Below, in pieces: positions 1 through 8,261 of a DNA stretch of 10,116 nt (position 1 is the stretch's first letter; the number at the start of each line of letters is the position of its first letter). The position numbers were made by a program, and so were the translations under genes. The stretch lies in assembly GCA_017543165.1 (NCBI GenBank), contig JAFYGL010000670.1, positions 1-10,116 on the forward strand, read 5' to 3'. The DNA is from Victivallales bacterium. GTDB lineage: Bacteria; Verrucomicrobiota; Lentisphaeria; Oligosphaerales; Oligosphaeraceae. The notes under the pieces were generated by a model, which searched no databases, was not told where the DNA came from, and saw only the letters and a program-made list of their open reading frames with translations.

Positions 1-461
1 CTTTCATTGAAGGTCTTGGCATTGACCCGAAGAACGAACGTCGCCGCGGCTACCTGATTCAGGTATTGCACAAGGCGCAGGAAATCTTCGGGTACCTGCC
101 CCGCGAAGTTCAGGCATTCGTGGCAAAGAAGATGTATCTGCCCGAGGCGGCAGTTTCAGGAGTGGTGAGCTTCTACAATTATTTCACCACGGAACCAAAG
201 GGCAAGTACTGCATCAACGTGTGCCTCGGTACTGCCTGCTACGTAAAAGGTTCAGAGAAGGTTCTGCAGGAGATCGAGCGTGTCCTGGGCATCAAGGCTG
301 ACACCGTTCCCACGGAGGACGGGCTGTTCTCCATTTCCGCGCTGCGTTGCGTCGGAGCCTGCGGTCTGGCGCCAGTCATGGTTGTCAACGGCAAGGTTTA
401 TGGCAAGGTAACCCCCGCAAAAGCGGTGGCAATAATCAACGAATACAAGGCAAAGGGCTGA
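1..461 (+). CDS. hydC: NADH-linked [FeFe] hydrogenase, NuoE-like [2Fe-2S] subunit (5'-truncated)
   Basis: Small thioredoxin-fold [2Fe-2S] subunit of the NuoE/HydC/HndA family, which passes electrons next to the NuoF-like flavin subunit in the cytoplasm. The reading frame is open from the first complete codon at base 3, so the true start lies upstream of the window. The TTG at 66 falls inside the conserved helix (LHKAQEIFGYLP) and is not a credible start. About 152 residues are visible, close to the usual ~160. The four cluster cysteines are present as C-x4-C (codons at 222 and 237, in VCLGTAC) and C-x3-C (codons at 348 and 360, in CVGAC). The TGA at 459-461 is followed after 3 nt by the next gene, so the two are probably translationally coupled. 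The same fold occurs in complex I; the hydrogenase catalytic gene two genes downstream decides the assignment. Confidence 0.93.
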   Translation, partial: FIEGLGIDPKNERRRGYLIQVLHKAQEIFGYLPREVQAFVAKKMYLPEAAVSGVVSFYNYFTTEPKGKYCINVCLGTACYVKGSEKVLQEIERVLGIKADTVPTEDGLFSISALRCVGACGLAPVMVVNGKVYGKVTPAKAVAIINEYKAKG

Positions 462-464
462 TAA

Positions 465-2396
465 ATGAACAGGATCACATCACAAAAAGACCTGCTTGCC
501 GCCTATAATGACAGCAAGAACAAACTAGCTCTGCGCTGCGTGAGCGAACACGACATCAATTCACAGAAGAAAGACATACTCTGCTGCGGCGGTACTGGCT
601 GCCACGCCTCCAATTCCCAGGAACTCATCCAGAACCTGCGGGACCTCATCAAGAAAAACGGGCTTGAAAACGACGTACGCGTCATCCAGACTGGCTGCTT
701 CGGCTTCTGCGCACAGGGGCCAATCGTAAAAATCATGCCTGACAACGTGTTCTACGTGCAGGTCACTCCAGACGATGCAAAGGAAATCGTGGAGAAGCAT
801 GTCATCGGCAAGCAGCTAGTGGAGCGCCTTCTCTACATCGAGCCAATGCTGAAGGAGCGCATACAGGACTACGCAAAGATGTCCTTCTACGCAAAGCAGC
901 AGCGCATCGCATTGCGCAACTGCGGCCTCATCAATCCAGAGGACATTTCCGAGTACATCGCCGCGGAAGGCTACCAGGGACTGGCAAAATGCCTGTTCGA
1001 AATGAAGCCTGCGGACGTGGTGCAGGAAGTGCTCAATTCAGGCATCTGCGGGCGCGGCGGCGCGGGATTCCCCACTGGTCTCAAGTGGCGCATCGCGGCT
1101 GGCGTCCAGGCTGACGAGAAGTACATCGTCTGCAACGCCGATGAAGGCGACCCAGGCGCATTCATGGACCGTTCCATCATGGAAGGCGACCCCAACAGCA
1201 TCGTCGAGGCAATGGCCATCGGCGCATACGCCATCGGCGCACAGCACGGCCTGGTCTATATTCGCGCTGAATACCCACTGGCAGTCAACCGCCTGAGAAT
1301 CGCCATTGACGAGGCACGGGAATGCGGCCTGCTGGGCAAGAACATCATGGGTTCCGATTTCTCCTTCGACATCGACATCAAGCTGGGCGCAGGCGCCTTC
1401 GTCTGCGGCGAGGAAACGGCTCTAATCCACTCGATGGAAGGCATGCGCGGCGAGCCCACCACCAAGCCACCGTTCCCCGCCAACGTCGGCGGCGGCTACT
1501 GGGGCTGCTCAACCAACGTGAACAACGTGGAGACATACGCCTCCATTCCAGTCATCCTCCGCAAGGGAGCACAGTGGTATGCCAAGATCGGAAACTGGCA
1601 GCCTGAACTGGATGAGAACGGCAACTTCAAGAAGACCATCAGCGGCAACGCAGGAACCAAGGTGTTCGCCCTGGCTGGCCAGATCAACAACGTGGGCCTG
1701 GTGGAAGTCCCCATGGGCACCACCCTCCGCGAAATCATCTATGACATCGGCGGCGGCATCGCAGGCGGCCGTGAATTCAAGGCAGTGCAGACTGGCGGCC
1801 CGTCTGGCGGCTGCATCACCAAGGAAAACCTTGACACGCCTATCGACTACGGCTCACTGGGACGCATCGGCTCAATGATGGGTTCAGGAGGAATGATCGT
1901 GCTGTCAGACAAGGACTGCATGCCCGCAATGGCAAAGTTCTACCTTGGATTCACCAAGGACGAATCCTGCGGCAAATGCACACCTTGCCGTATCGGCACA
2001 CGCCGTATGCTGGAAATGCTTGAGAAAATCTGCGATGGCGAAGCGGACGAAAACACGCTGGTCGAACTTGAGAAGCTGGCCAACACAATCCGCGACACCG
2101 CACTGTGCGGACTGGGACAGACAGCCCCCAACCCGATTCTCAGCACCCTGCGCTATTTCAAGGACGAATACATCGCACACGTCCGCGACAAGAAATGCCC
2201 TGCTGGCACATGCCAGAAACTTTACACGCTGGTCATCACCGACGCCTGCATTGGCTGCACCAAGTGCGCGCGCAACTGCCCAGTCGGCGCCATCACAGGC
2301 AAGCTCAAGGAGAAGCATTTCATTGACAAGACCAAGTGCATCAAGTGCGGCGCCTGCATTGACGGCTGCCCGAAGAAAGCAATCGTGAAGGAGTAA
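465..2396 (+). CDS. hydB: NADH-linked [FeFe] hydrogenase, NuoF-like FMN/NADH-binding beta subunit
   Basis: Flavin subunit where NAD(H) exchanges electrons, and the presumed bifurcation site of HydABC-type enzymes. The 643 aa match fused HydB/HndC-type proteins, longer than complex I NuoF. Domains in order: an N-terminal thioredoxin-like [2Fe-2S] domain (about 35-110; C41, C46, C78, C82), which is a separate subunit (HndB) in some relatives; the NuoF core with the FMN/NADH glycine-rich loop GRGGAGFP (196-203) and GAGAFVCGEE (308-317); an SLBB-like segment (about 400-450); a [4Fe-4S] site (C502, C505, C508, C548); and a C-terminal 2x[4Fe-4S] ferredoxin domain (C595, C598, C601, C605; C625, C628, C631, C635). 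H572, C578 and C583 lie where a metal (zinc) site has been described in HydB structures; that assignment is tentative. ATG at 465 has AAAGGG (452-457) 7 nt upstream. Confidence 0.95.
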   Translation: MNRITSQKDLLAAYNDSKNKLALRCVSEHDINSQKKDILCCGGTGCHASNSQELIQNLRDLIKKNGLENDVRVIQTGCFGFCAQGPIVKIMPDNVFYVQVTPDDAKEIVEKHVIGKQLVERLLYIEPMLKERIQDYAKMSFYAKQQRIALRNCGLINPEDISEYIAAEGYQGLAKCLFEMKPADVVQEVLNSGICGRGGAGFPTGLKWRIAAGVQADEKYIVCNADEGDPGAFMDRSIMEGDPNSIVEAMAIGAYAIGAQHGLVYIRAEYPLAVNRLRIAIDEARECGLLGKNIMGSDFSFDIDIKLGAGAFVCGEETALIHSMEGMRGEPTTKPPFPANVGGGYWGCSTNVNNVETYASIPVILRKGAQWYAKIGNWQPELDENGNFKKTISGNAGTKVFALAGQINNVGLVEVPMGTTLREIIYDIGGGIAGGREFKAVQTGGPSGGCITKENLDTPIDYGSLGRIGSMMGSGGMIVLSDKDCMPAMAKFYLGFTKDESCGKCTPCRIGTRRMLEMLEKICDGEADENTLVELEKLANTIRDTALCGLGQTAPNPILSTLRYFKDEYIAHVRDKKCPAGTCQKLYTLVITDACIGCTKCARNCPVGAITGKLKEKHFIDKTKCIKCGACIDGCPKKAIVKE

Positions 2397-2405
2397 GGGG
2401 CGAAA

Positions 2406-4169
2406 ATGAGCAACTATACAATCACAATTAACGGAAAGCAGGTTTCCGTTCCAGCAGGCTCCACCATTCTTGAGGCGGCCAGCAAACTGAACATAAACAT
2501 CCCCACCCTGTGCTACTGCAAGGATCTTGGCTGCGGCGTAAGCAACAAGCCAGCATCCTGCCGTATCTGCCTGGTTGAGGCCACTGGCATACGCGGCCCT
2601 CGCCGCATTCTGGTGCCCGCCTGCGCCACGCCCATCAATTCTGATGGCATCGAGGTGTTCACCAACTCGCAGCGTGCCTTGAACGCGCGCCGCACAGTCC
2701 TTGAACTGCTCCTCAGCGACCACCCGAAGAACTGCCTTACCTGCGCAAAGAACCAGGAATGCGACCTTCAGAGGCTTGCCCAGGAATTCGGCATCACAGA
2801 CATCGAATTCAAGGGCGAGATGAACCAGTTCCCAATCGACGACTCCAGCGAGGCCATCATGCGCGACCTTTCCAAGTGCATCATGTGCCGCCGTTGCGAA
2901 ACCGTCTGCAACAAAGTGCAGACAGTGGGCACCCTCACAGGAAACGGCCGCGGCTTCAATGCAAAGGTTGGCACAGCCAGCATGATTCCTCTTGCTGACA
3001 CATCCTGCACATTCTGCGGCCAGTGCGTGAACGCCTGCCCAGTCGGCGCCATCACAGGCATAAGCTACGTCAAGAAGGTATGGGCCGCCATCAACGACCC
3101 AAGCAAGACCGTAATCGTCAGCACAGCGCCAGCAGTGCGCGTCGCAGTGGGCCAGGAATTCGGCTTTGAGCCAGGCACCCCCATCACAGGCAAGCTGGTT
3201 GCTGGCCTCCGCGCCCTGGGCTTTGACAAGGTGTTCGACACCAACTTCGCAGCCGACCTTACCATCATGGAGGAAGGCCATGACCTGATAGAACGCGTCA
3301 AGGCTGGCAAGAACCTGCCAATCCTGACATCCTGCTGCCCAGGCTGGATCAACTTCATTGAGCACAACTTCCCAGATCTGCTCCACATCCCATCAAGCTG
3401 CAAATCACCGCAGCAGATGTTCGGCGCCATCGCCAAGAGCTACTATGCAGAGAAGATCGGAGTGAAGCCAGAAGACCTCATCGTTGTTTCAGTCATGCCT
3501 TGCCAGGCGAAGAAGTACGAGGCGGCACGCCCCGAATTCGCGCCTAACGGCGTCAGGGACATCGACTACGTTGTCACCACACGCGAACTGGTCAAGATGT
3601 TCCGTGAAGCAGGCATCAACCTGGCCAACATGGAAGACGACAAGTATGACAGCCCTCTGGGCGAATCCACAGGCGCAGCCGACATCTTCGGCGTGACTGG
3701 CGGTGTTCTCGAAGCGGCATTGCGCACAGTCGCCAGCGAACTTGGCGGAAAGGACTTGGCGGGCGACGCCATCAACTTCCGCGCAGTGCGCGGCCTGGAC
3801 GGCATCAAGGAGGCCACTGTCGAGCTGGCTCCTGGCGTCAAAGTCAATGCGGCAGTATGCTCTGGCCTGGGCAATGCCCGCAAGGTGCTGGAAATTGTCC
3901 GTGAACAGCCTGATCGCTTCCAGGCCATCGAAATCATGGCCTGCCCTGGCGGCTGCATCAACGGCGGCGGCCAGCCCTTCCTGCATGGTCATCGCGACCT
4001 GCTGGAGAAGCGCATGCAGGGTCTGTATGCTGAAGACGCAGGCAAGCCACGCCGCATGTCCCATCAGAATCCAGACATCAAGAAGCTGTATGAGGAATAC
4101 CTGGGCACACCAGGCAGCGAGAAGGCACACCACCTGCTCCACACCACATACCACAACAAGGAGAACTAA
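2406..4169 (+). CDS. hydA: [FeFe] hydrogenase catalytic subunit (HydA/HndD type)
   Basis: Catalytic subunit that interconverts protons plus electrons with H2 at the H-cluster; cytoplasmic, with no signal peptide. The 587 aa match HndD-type subunits and are shorter than forms with an extra C-terminal [2Fe-2S] domain. Domains in order: plant-type [2Fe-2S] domain (C36, C52, C55, C73); His-Cys3 [4Fe-4S] site (H106, C110, C113, C119); 2x[4Fe-4S] ferredoxin domain (C158, C161, C164, C168; C201, C204, C207, C211); and the H domain with all three signatures: TSCCPGW (308-314; C310 proton relay, C311 ligand), MPCQAKKYE (364-372) and MACPGGCINGGGQP (511-524; C513, C517). A small-subunit-like tail covers about 535-587. 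No catalytic residue is missing, so the enzyme looks active. The start is 9 nt after the hydB stop; AAGGAG (2388-2393) and AAGGGG (2395-2400) lie just upstream. The maturases HydE, HydF and HydG, which the H-cluster needs, are not in the window. Confidence 0.97.
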   Translation: MSNYTITINGKQVSVPAGSTILEAASKLNINIPTLCYCKDLGCGVSNKPASCRICLVEATGIRGPRRILVPACATPINSDGIEVFTNSQRALNARRTVLELLLSDHPKNCLTCAKNQECDLQRLAQEFGITDIEFKGEMNQFPIDDSSEAIMRDLSKCIMCRRCETVCNKVQTVGTLTGNGRGFNAKVGTASMIPLADTSCTFCGQCVNACPVGAITGISYVKKVWAAINDPSKTVIVSTAPAVRVAVGQEFGFEPGTPITGKLVAGLRALGFDKVFDTNFAADLTIMEEGHDLIERVKAGKNLPILTSCCPGWINFIEHNFPDLLHIPSSCKSPQQMFGAIAKSYYAEKIGVKPEDLIVVSVMPCQAKKYEAARPEFAPNGVRDIDYVVTTRELVKMFREAGINLANMEDDKYDSPLGESTGAADIFGVTGGVLEAALRTVASELGGKDLAGDAINFRAVRGLDGIKEATVELAPGVKVNAAVCSGLGNARKVLEIVREQPDRFQAIEIMACPGGCINGGGQPFLHGHRDLLEKRMQGLYAEDAGKPRRMSHQNPDIKKLYEEYLGTPGSEKAHHLLHTTYHNKEN

Positions 4170-4184
4170 GTTTCTCTAGTTGTT

Positions 4185-4226
4185 AAACAAGCCCCCGCTG
4201 TCTTGCACGGCGGGGGCTTGTTTTTT
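4185..4226 (+). terminator. Rho-independent terminator of the hydCBA operon
   Basis: A perfect 14-bp inverted repeat (AAACAAGCCCCCGC at 4185-4198, its complement at 4210-4223) closes an 11-nt loop, and a T run reaches 4226. It starts 15 nt after the hydA stop. The hairpin is symmetrical, and the opposite strand reads TTGTTT after it, so it might also weakly stop the convergent glycosidase transcript. Confidence 0.92.
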
Positions 4227-4228
4227 AT

Positions 4229-4269
4229 GTGGGCGCAGATGTTTGCGTGGGCGCAGAGGCGGCGCCCAC
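4229..4269. repeat. GTGGGCGC direct and inverted repeat cluster
   Basis: GTGGGCGCAGA occurs twice in direct orientation (4229-4239 and 4247-4257). The second copy is followed by its inverse GCGCCCAC (4262-4269), making an 8-bp stem with a 7-nt loop. It lies between the convergent hydA and glycosidase genes. Neither side shows a clear T run, so it is not a canonical terminator. It could help end the minus-strand transcript or be a local duplication. Confidence 0.5.
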
Positions 4270-4300
4270 TCAGGTTGCCTTGGCGGAACCAGGCATAGAA

Positions 4301-6412
4301 TTATTGCAACAGTCTTATCAGCGTGGCGGACATTTGCTTTAGACGTATCCTGCCCAGGTCGCGGAACTTTTTCCCGTCTGCGCTTAATTTCACATTCGGT
4401 GTTCTAACGCTGGTGGTAAGGTTCAATAGCCAGAGGGAATGTTCATTTAGTATCGGGAACATCCATTGGTCATCCGTTAGCACATGCCGTTTCAGGCCCA
4501 GCATATTCAATATGTTCTCAATGGCCAGGTTCTGCTCGTGCTGCGTATGCCACCATAGAGTGCCCAGCAAGGCGAATTGCGCGCCATTGGGCAGTTTTTT
4601 CAAGAATGCGGCTGGCTTGCCCGATATGCCGTCAGAACCGATTATGCTTGCATCCTCAGGTAGCGATTCAACGGGGAAGAAGCCCAGGCCACAGGCGAAG
4701 TTGTCTATGCCAGCCACGGAAATGTATGCATCCCGCTGTTTCGTGCCAGACATCGCGCCGATGTAGTCGGCAAGGACAGTGCACTTCTCCAGATTTTCGT
4801 CATAGCGTGGCAGCACAGGAAGGCAAAGTATGCGGCCGCCCTTCTCCAGGAACGCAATGGCCTTCTTTTGCTCGACGGCGGACATGATTCCGCAGCAGGG
4901 CAAAATAAGCGGCAGCCTGGCATTGGCAGTCTCCCAATTGCAGCCGATGTTCTGAATGCCAGATGACAGGAGCGTCGTGCCAATTCCCCTTTGAATGAAC
5001 CAGGTCATTGAACTAGGTTCGACGCAGGCGTCATCATTCAGGCTGCCCCATAGATAGGAGGAATCCATGCAGTCGTTCTGGATATAGGTCTGCACCTCCG
5101 CAACAGGCTTGTCCGATACAAGGTCAGGATATTTCTCCAGCAGTTTGCCGAAGTCCTTGAGAACCTTATATGCCTTGCGCGGCCTGCCATCAGGCGAGAT
5201 TGGTGCGCAAAAGTCATAGTTGTCCGAGAAGCGCCCCTCCCTTTTGATATTCGGTCCACCTGCGAAAATGTAGCCATTCAATCCCCTCATGCCCAAGGCG
5301 AGATGCATCTTGAGGTTTGCCTCCAGGTCTTCGGGGCAGCATGGAGGCCAGTCCGCGTATGTTCCGAACTGGAATTCCAGAACGGAAGGCGGATTTCCCA
5401 TAAGCCTGAGTATCTGCATTGAAAGCCAGAAGCGCATGAAAATCTGTGGTGTGGGATTGTTCTGGGCGAATTCCTGCCCCAATGTGTAGTAGTGGTCGCT
5501 GCCTAGTAGCAACTTGTCTCCATATTCCGCTTTGATGTTCTTGAAATACGTATTCATGCCCGCATTGCCCGCATTTATGCTGTATAGGCAGGCTGCGCCA
5601 TATTTTTCAAAGAGGCCTATTAGCCAGCGTATATATTCATCGCCGCATTGTGTGTAGAATTCAAACCAGTCCTTGTTCCAGAGCCACTTTGCATGGCCAT
5701 TTGCGGGCTCGTCCTTTGCAGAGAAGTCGGTGAATGCGCCGTGTTTTGTGCCGTAGCGCTTGTTTGCCGCCTTCACCGTGCCGAACTTTTTCTTCAGGAA
5801 TTGCGGATAGCGGCCATTTTCCTCGCCAAATTGCGCATACGCGGAACTAAAGTCATAGTCCCCGTTCCAGATTTGGAGGCCATATATTTCATTGTCAGGC
5901 TGGAGCATTACCACAGGGCCGCCGTTCTTTGCCGTGTATTTTGCAATTATCGGGCAGATATGGCTGAAATACCGCTCCACCTTCTCCATGAACAGTGGAT
6001 GAAGATAGGTGACTGTCGCCCCCTTGCGGATGTAATTCCCCTTGCGGTCATTGGCAAGTATCTCAGGATATTTTTCCACCAGCCATCCAGGAAGGCCACC
6101 ATGCCTGAATTCCGAATACACATAAGGGCCAGGACGCAATATCACGCCCAGCCCGACATCCGCGGCGGTTTCCAGAAACTGGCTTATATCGGTAATGCCA
6201 TCGCCTTCGTCAAAGCGGAAAACACCTTCTTCAGGTTCATGCACCAGCCAAGGGCAATAGGATGCAATGCAGTTGCCTCCCGCCTTCTTCCATAACTGCA
6301 TCACCTTCTTCCAATTGGACTTCGGCACCCTGAAATATGGTATTTCGCCACTAAGAAGTTCACCATGCCTGCCATTGATTACAAAGGCATTGTTTCTGAT
6401 TTCCAGTTGCAT
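4301..6412 (-). CDS. GH35-like glycoside hydrolase (beta-galactosidase family), cytoplasmic
   Basis: Predicted retaining glycosidase of the GH35 beta-galactosidase type, 703 aa from the chosen start. The N-terminal TIM barrel (about 1-420) carries the family signature ILRPGPYVYSE followed by GGLPGW (residues 91-110). E175 in LQPDNEIYG is the expected acid/base, and E346 in PSVLEFQFG is the likely nucleophile. Residues about 495-545 resemble the class-I glutamine-amidotransferase-like middle domain of GH42 enzymes, and a beta-rich tail ends the protein. There is no signal peptide, so it should act inside the cell on imported or internally made glycans. A start at 6421 (3 residues longer) would leave only 1 nt after the strong AAGGAGG; the ATG at 6412 has 10 nt, so it is preferred. 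The gene lies 18 nt after the glycosyltransferase stop and is probably co-transcribed. Family confidence is good; the sugar specificity is unknown. Confidence 0.85.
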   Translation of the reverse strand: MQLEIRNNAFVINGRHGELLSGEIPYFRVPKSNWKKVMQLWKKAGGNCIASYCPWLVHEPEEGVFRFDEGDGITDISQFLETAADVGLGVILRPGPYVYSEFRHGGLPGWLVEKYPEILANDRKGNYIRKGATVTYLHPLFMEKVERYFSHICPIIAKYTAKNGGPVVMLQPDNEIYGLQIWNGDYDFSSAYAQFGEENGRYPQFLKKKFGTVKAANKRYGTKHGAFTDFSAKDEPANGHAKWLWNKDWFEFYTQCGDEYIRWLIGLFEKYGAACLYSINAGNAGMNTYFKNIKAEYGDKLLLGSDHYYTLGQEFAQNNPTPQIFMRFWLSMQILRLMGNPPSVLEFQFGTYADWPPCCPEDLEANLKMHLALGMRGLNGYIFAGGPNIKREGRFSDNYDFCAPISPDGRPRKAYKVLKDFGKLLEKYPDLVSDKPVAEVQTYIQNDCMDSSYLWGSLNDDACVEPSSMTWFIQRGIGTTLLSSGIQNIGCNWETANARLPLILPCCGIMSAVEQKKAIAFLEKGGRILCLPVLPRYDENLEKCTVLADYIGAMSGTKQRDAYISVAGIDNFACGLGFFPVESLPEDASIIGSDGISGKPAAFLKKLPNGAQFALLGTLWWHTQHEQNLAIENILNMLGLKRHVLTDDQWMFPILNEHSLWLLNLTTSVRTPNVKLSADGKKFRDLGRIRLKQMSATLIRLLQ

Positions 6413-6422
6413 TATCGCCATG

Positions 6423-6429
6423 CCTCCTT
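6423..6429 (-). promoter_or_regulatory. Shine-Dalgarno AAGGAGG deciding the glycosidase start
   Basis: A full AAGGAGG lies in the short gap after the upstream stop (6431). It is 1 nt from the ATG at 6421 but 10 nt from the in-frame ATG at 6412, which favours the second. Confidence 0.75.
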
Positions 6430-6430
6430 G

Positions 6431-8245
6431 TCACCACTGCGCCTCAATGGCGGCCTCGCCTGCAAAAACCTCATTTGTTCCATCTGCGGTAGCCAACTGC
6501 GTCCTGCCGTAGTCGCGTGACGTGTCCACGCCAAAGCCAAGCCCCTCTGGCAATTCAAAAGTGAAGTTGCCAGACTTTACCTCGTCAATGGGCTGTTCCA
6601 GCCATTGCAGGAATCTGTCCTGCACCAGATTGTTTGGTCCCAAATGGTATTTTCTGCCATCGCAAATCAAGGAAGCCGAGCAAGGAGCGCCACCCAGCAT
6701 AACAGGGATACGCACCTTCACATTCTTTGTTCCTGGCGGTACGCAAAGTTGTTTCTTTATGGAAACGCCCCCGCGCGGCGCCTGCAAATAGCGGAAACCG
6801 CCTACGGTGAAGGGGCCATGGTCATAAAGTAGGCTGGTATCGGGGAACTGGCAAAGAAGTCCATCGGGACGCGCAAATCTGTAAATCGCGGGCACCAGGT
6901 TCTCCTCCCAGAAGCCATACAGGAAGCATACCGCAAATATGGAGACCATGCCGCACAATGCCAGTGCAAGTCCTTCCTCACGTTTAAGTTCCTTTCGCCT
7001 TGCAATCTTGTCCACAAGCAAATCCAGCGCATATCCTGCGGCAATGGCCATCAATGGCAGGCTTGTTATGCGGAAGCGTGCCAGGTTGTAGAACAAAGCC
7101 GTGGCAAACCATCCGCAAAACAGCATGTACAGGAAAAACAGGCATGGCGCAAATTGGGGATTGCGCTCACGCCAGGACTGACGCTGCCCTTTCAGCAAAA
7201 ACAGCAAGCCCAGGAAGGCAAGGCTTCCAGTAATGGCGAATGGCGGCAGAACAGAAAGCCATGGACACGCCCTGCCCTCATGTTCAAGGGACACGTTATT
7301 GGCTATTTCGCGCCTATCCCAGAACAGAAGCGCGGCACGCCATTTCAAATCCAGGAACACCAGCGGCTCGCGCACAGCCCAGCGCAATATGTTGCTTGCC
7401 ATGCTTACGCGCCCGTCCTCTGGGCGTGTCTCGTCTTGTGCAACCCACCTGCTATAGGTAAGGGGATATTCAAGGCCGCCAGGCGGCGCCTCTGGCGTGT
7501 TTCCCAGTGCCAACACCTTGCCACCTGCCGTGGAGGCACCGCACCAGCGTCCAGCATACCTGTAATTGCTCATTGAAAAGGGTAATTGCGGCAACTCAAA
7601 GAAAAACACCATAAACAAGACGACAAGCACCACTCGGGCAATCGCAACTTTTTTAACATTGCGAACAAGATAGAACGCCAGCATTCCAGGCAGGAAAAGC
7701 ACTGCATTTCCGCGCGTCAAAGTCGCAATGCCCAGCAACTGGGCCAAAAGCACCCAATGCCCATCATGGTTCTTTTCCCACGCGACAAGAGACAGCCACA
7801 GCAGCAATGCAATCCAGAAACTCTGCAATACCTCGAACAGCATGAACGGCGTGTAGAACACATGCATCCTGCTGATTGCCAGAATAAATGCCGCAAAAAG
7901 CCCAGCCCTGTTTCCGAAGAGACGCTGTGCTGAAAGGCCAACCAGCAGGCAGCCTGCCGCGCCAAGCAAAATCTGAATAGCGATTGCGGCGGCTATGCCT
8001 TCGCCGCCAAACAGCCTGCAAAACGGCAGGAAAATGCTGTAGTAAAAGGGCTGGTAGTCAAAGTGGTCTGGCCAATTGCCTGAGGATATCTCGCCAGCCA
8101 GCCTCAAATATGTCGCCATGTCGGTCAATGGCGAAGGCTTCTGCACCGCAGGCAAGCCATACATTTGCACCGATGCAACAAGACGCAATAACAATGCCAG
8201 CAATACCGCCAGCAGTAAAAGGCACTTGTATGGCTTGTCCTTCAT
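6431..8245 (-). CDS. GT-C fold membrane glycosyltransferase (GT39/ArnT/PMT-like)
   Basis: Integral membrane protein of 604 aa resembling the dolichyl/undecaprenyl-phosphate-sugar-dependent GT-C family (ArnT, PMT, PMT_2-type). These enzymes transfer sugars to protein or lipid on the outer face of the membrane. The visible pattern fits: TM1 at about 7-26, then an extracytoplasmic loop with an acidic residue at the expected catalytic place (D42 in PLTDMATYLRLA), a YTPFMLFEVL segment (131-140) and LTRGN (176-180), both typical of the family. About 11 hydrophobic segments are seen (also near 85-105, 112-130, 140-157, 163-194, 200-217, 332-351, 366-386, 395-411 and 426-444). A large loop covers 218-331, and a soluble, beta-rich C-terminal domain covers about 445-604. 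Donor and acceptor are unknown. The ATG at 8245 has no Shine-Dalgarno sequence, and a TATAAT box lies 6 nt upstream, so the mRNA may be leaderless. First gene of a probable operon with the GH35-like glycosidase. Confidence 0.8.
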   Translation of the reverse strand: MKDKPYKCLLLLAVLLALLLRLVASVQMYGLPAVQKPSPLTDMATYLRLAGEISSGNWPDHFDYQPFYYSIFLPFCRLFGGEGIAAAIAIQILLGAAGCLLVGLSAQRLFGNRAGLFAAFILAISRMHVFYTPFMLFEVLQSFWIALLLWLSLVAWEKNHDGHWVLLAQLLGIATLTRGNAVLFLPGMLAFYLVRNVKKVAIARVVLVVLFMVFFFELPQLPFSMSNYRYAGRWCGASTAGGKVLALGNTPEAPPGGLEYPLTYSRWVAQDETRPEDGRVSMASNILRWAVREPLVFLDLKWRAALLFWDRREIANNVSLEHEGRACPWLSVLPPFAITGSLAFLGLLFLLKGQRQSWRERNPQFAPCLFFLYMLFCGWFATALFYNLARFRITSLPLMAIAAGYALDLLVDKIARRKELKREEGLALALCGMVSIFAVCFLYGFWEENLVPAIYRFARPDGLLCQFPDTSLLYDHGPFTVGGFRYLQAPRGGVSIKKQLCVPPGTKNVKVRIPVMLGGAPCSASLICDGRKYHLGPNNLVQDRFLQWLEQPIDEVKSGNFTFELPEGLGFGVDTSRDYGRTQLATADGTNEVFAGEAAIEAQW

Positions 8246-8251
8246 GAAATA

Positions 8252-8257
8252 ATTATA
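8252..8257 (-). promoter_or_regulatory. Candidate -10 box of the glycosyltransferase operon
   Basis: Perfect TATAAT on the minus strand, 6 nt before the glycosyltransferase ATG. Transcription would begin at or next to the start codon. The -35 position (about 8275-8280) falls inside the 10-bp repeat array and reads CGCCCC, so no standard -35 box is present. Confidence 0.5.
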
Positions 8258-8261
8258 GGAA

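Noticed and set aside
1..2396. Complex I (nuoE-nuoF) as the identity of the first two genes
   Set aside because: HydB has the extra N-terminal [2Fe-2S] and C-terminal 2x[4Fe-4S] domains of hydrogenase-type subunits, and the third gene is an [FeFe] hydrogenase with a full H-cluster set rather than nuoG.
1905..3386. A 493-codon open frame on the minus strand opposite hydB and hydA
   Set aside because: It lies opposite two clearly real genes with complete Fe-S motifs. Its translation is a Cys- and Ala-rich mirror of them with no recognisable domain. GC-rich codon third positions commonly leave such frames open.
5648..6295. A 215-codon open frame on the plus strand opposite the glycosidase
   Set aside because: It is antisense to the conserved GH35 catalytic barrel and has no ribosome binding site or recognisable family.
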